DNA of 7,645 nucleotides. It comes from FW021-bin31 sp964467635. GTDB lineage: Bacteria; Bacteroidota; Bacteroidia; Chitinophagales; Chitinophagaceae. This document shows, one piece after another, positions 7,095 to 7,645 of the stretch. Position 1 is the stretch's first letter. Each line of letters opens with the position of its first letter. Position numbers and translations under genes: made by a program. The notes under the pieces were generated by a model. The model saw only the letters and a program-made list of their open reading frames with translations, was not told where the DNA came from and did no database searches. The stretch covers positions 1-7,645 of the forward strand of contig CAYXRN010000149.1 in assembly GCA_964467635.1 (NCBI GenBank), read 5' to 3'.

Positions 7095-7426
7095 TTAAGA
7101 CTACCGTTATTTCCGTCAGGGACAAAAATGATATCAGACTGCCTTGGTAGGTATGAGCAAGACGGTATCGTCCAGTACATAGCCAATGGAATGCCGATTT
7201 ATGCTCATCGGAAAGACGACCTAAATGCCTTTCGTTATATCACCAGTAACTTTATTGAGATGCATTTATGCCGTAAGGTAGATATTTAAAGGTGTTTCCA
7301 TGTAAGGAAAGACTTTGTATATAGAGCGCATAAAAGGTTTATTGAACAGGGGGAATCAGTTTTTTGGCAAAGATAAAAGAAGGGATCAGAGAGTCCGCTA
7401 TCCGGTATCACGTTCAGCACGGTTAG
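7089..7426 (+). pseudogene. Decayed transposase-like gene, N-terminal part plus HTH remnant
   Basis: From the ATG at 7089 the sequence encodes MQLRLPLFPSGTKM, then YIANGMPIYAHRKDDLNAF and RYITSNFIEMHLCRKVDI, and hits TAA at 7287-7289. Reading through the stop in the same frame continues sensibly as RCFHVRKDFVYRAHKRF and then IEQGESV up to 7361, which suggests the stop replaced a sense codon such as CAA. At the T-run 7360-7365 the frame is lost. In the next frame, AKIKEGIRESAIRYHVQHG (7367-7423) looks like a helix-turn-helix and ends at TAG 7424-7426. From memory, the N-terminal pattern (L-P-F/L-F-P, NG-P-I/V-x-x-H, DDLNAxRYIT) resembles a family of large transposase-like HTH proteins frequent in Bacteroidota. 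Roughly 35 residues appear to be missing between the two parts, and everything after the HTH is gone or unrecognisable. The start context is intact but the gene cannot give a full product. Confidence 0.55.
7367..7378 (+). repeat. 12-bp direct repeat, copy 2
   Basis: Second exact copy of GCAAAGATAAAA, just after a run of six T (7360-7365) inside the transposase relic. The frame of the relic changes at this place. Confidence 0.45.
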
Positions 7427-7574
7427 TCGATTACATCCCATTCACGCTAAAGCGATGGATAGGGATTACACTCTGTTTTATAAAGTTGTTACCACATTAT
7501 AATTTTTAACATAAGACTGGGGACACTATTAGTCAAATGCTGTTAGATTCGTAACTGCAACAAATCATACAACA
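7427..7574. other. No recognisable feature
   Basis: Stops occur often in the frames I read and no residue pattern is recognisable. This may be the rest of the decayed transposase-like gene beyond recognition, or plain intergenic DNA. Confidence 0.4.
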
Positions 7575-7575
7575 G

Positions 7576-7613
7576 AAAAATACTAAAAATGCACCGGCCG
7601 CGTGCGGAGTGCA
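7576..7613 (-). terminator. Candidate rho-independent terminator on the minus strand
   Basis: TGCAC at 7590-7594 pairs with GTGCA at 7609-7613, and inside it CCG at 7598-7600 can pair with CGG at 7605-7607, giving a G+C-rich stem-loop in an A+T-rich setting. Read on the minus strand, the stem is followed at once by TTTTT (7589-7585) and a second T-run (7580-7576). It would end a leftward transcript from a gene beyond the right edge of the window. The internal mismatch region (7595-7597 against 7608) weakens the call. Confidence 0.4.
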
Positions 7614-7645
7614 CGTGGTTACGCTATGGCATATCCATCCTGCAT

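Noticed and set aside
7001..7186. Minus-strand open frame of 61 codons near the candidate minus-strand promoter
   Set aside because: It is antisense to the relic start, begins upstream of the candidate promoter and shows no motif.
7315..7509. Plus-strand frame from a TTG that could be a small protein
   Set aside because: It overlaps the transposase relic in another frame. The relic frames give recognisable HTH-like sequence, while this one gives none beyond a short stretch after the T-run.
1..7645. CRISPR array, tRNA, rRNA or riboswitch
   Set aside because: No regularly spaced repeats, no cloverleaf-like segment and no conserved rRNA or riboswitch core seen in the gaps, which are short.

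Overview
The window looks like a piece of a Bacteroidota genome, probably a free-living or host-associated glycan degrader. Three things suggest this. All five intact genes begin with a lipoprotein signal peptide. None has a clear Shine-Dalgarno sequence. The gene mix (formylglycine sulfatases with glycosidase-fold lipoproteins) is typical of polysaccharide utilization loci in that phylum. I cannot name the genus. No SusC/SusD pair, regulator or sulfatase-maturating enzyme lies in the window, so this is either part of a larger locus or a stand-alone cassette.

Layout: positions 1-138 are a leader with no supportable gene. Positions 139-6960 hold five same-strand genes separated by only 52, 10, 37 and 12 nt, so they are very probably one operon. 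In order they are an iduronate-2-sulfatase-like sulfatase, a lipoprotein with the catalytic signature of a clan GH-A (TIM-barrel) glycosidase but no family I recognise, a second sulfatase about three-quarters identical to the first, a GH43-like five-bladed propeller lipoprotein, and a type I phosphodiesterase of the nucleotide pyrophosphatase/phosphodiesterase (NPP) group. From 6961 to the end there is no intact gene. Positions 7089 to about 7426 hold a decayed relic resembling a Bacteroidota transposase-like protein, and a hairpin with a T-run near 7590 looks like a terminator for a minus-strand gene beyond the right edge.

How the genes may work together (inference): all five products should be exported and lipid-anchored in the periplasm or on the cell surface. 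Two exo-acting sulfatases would remove sulfate esters from a uronic-acid-like or related sugar. The two glycosidase-fold proteins would cleave the backbone or side chains once these are unmasked. The phosphodiesterase would remove a phosphodiester-linked substituent or recover phosphate. A sulfated and perhaps phosphodiester-decorated glycan is the simplest common substrate. The best leads for something undescribed are the GH-A-like protein at 1631-2860 and the GH43-like protein at 4387-5619, which lacks one expected catalytic Asp.
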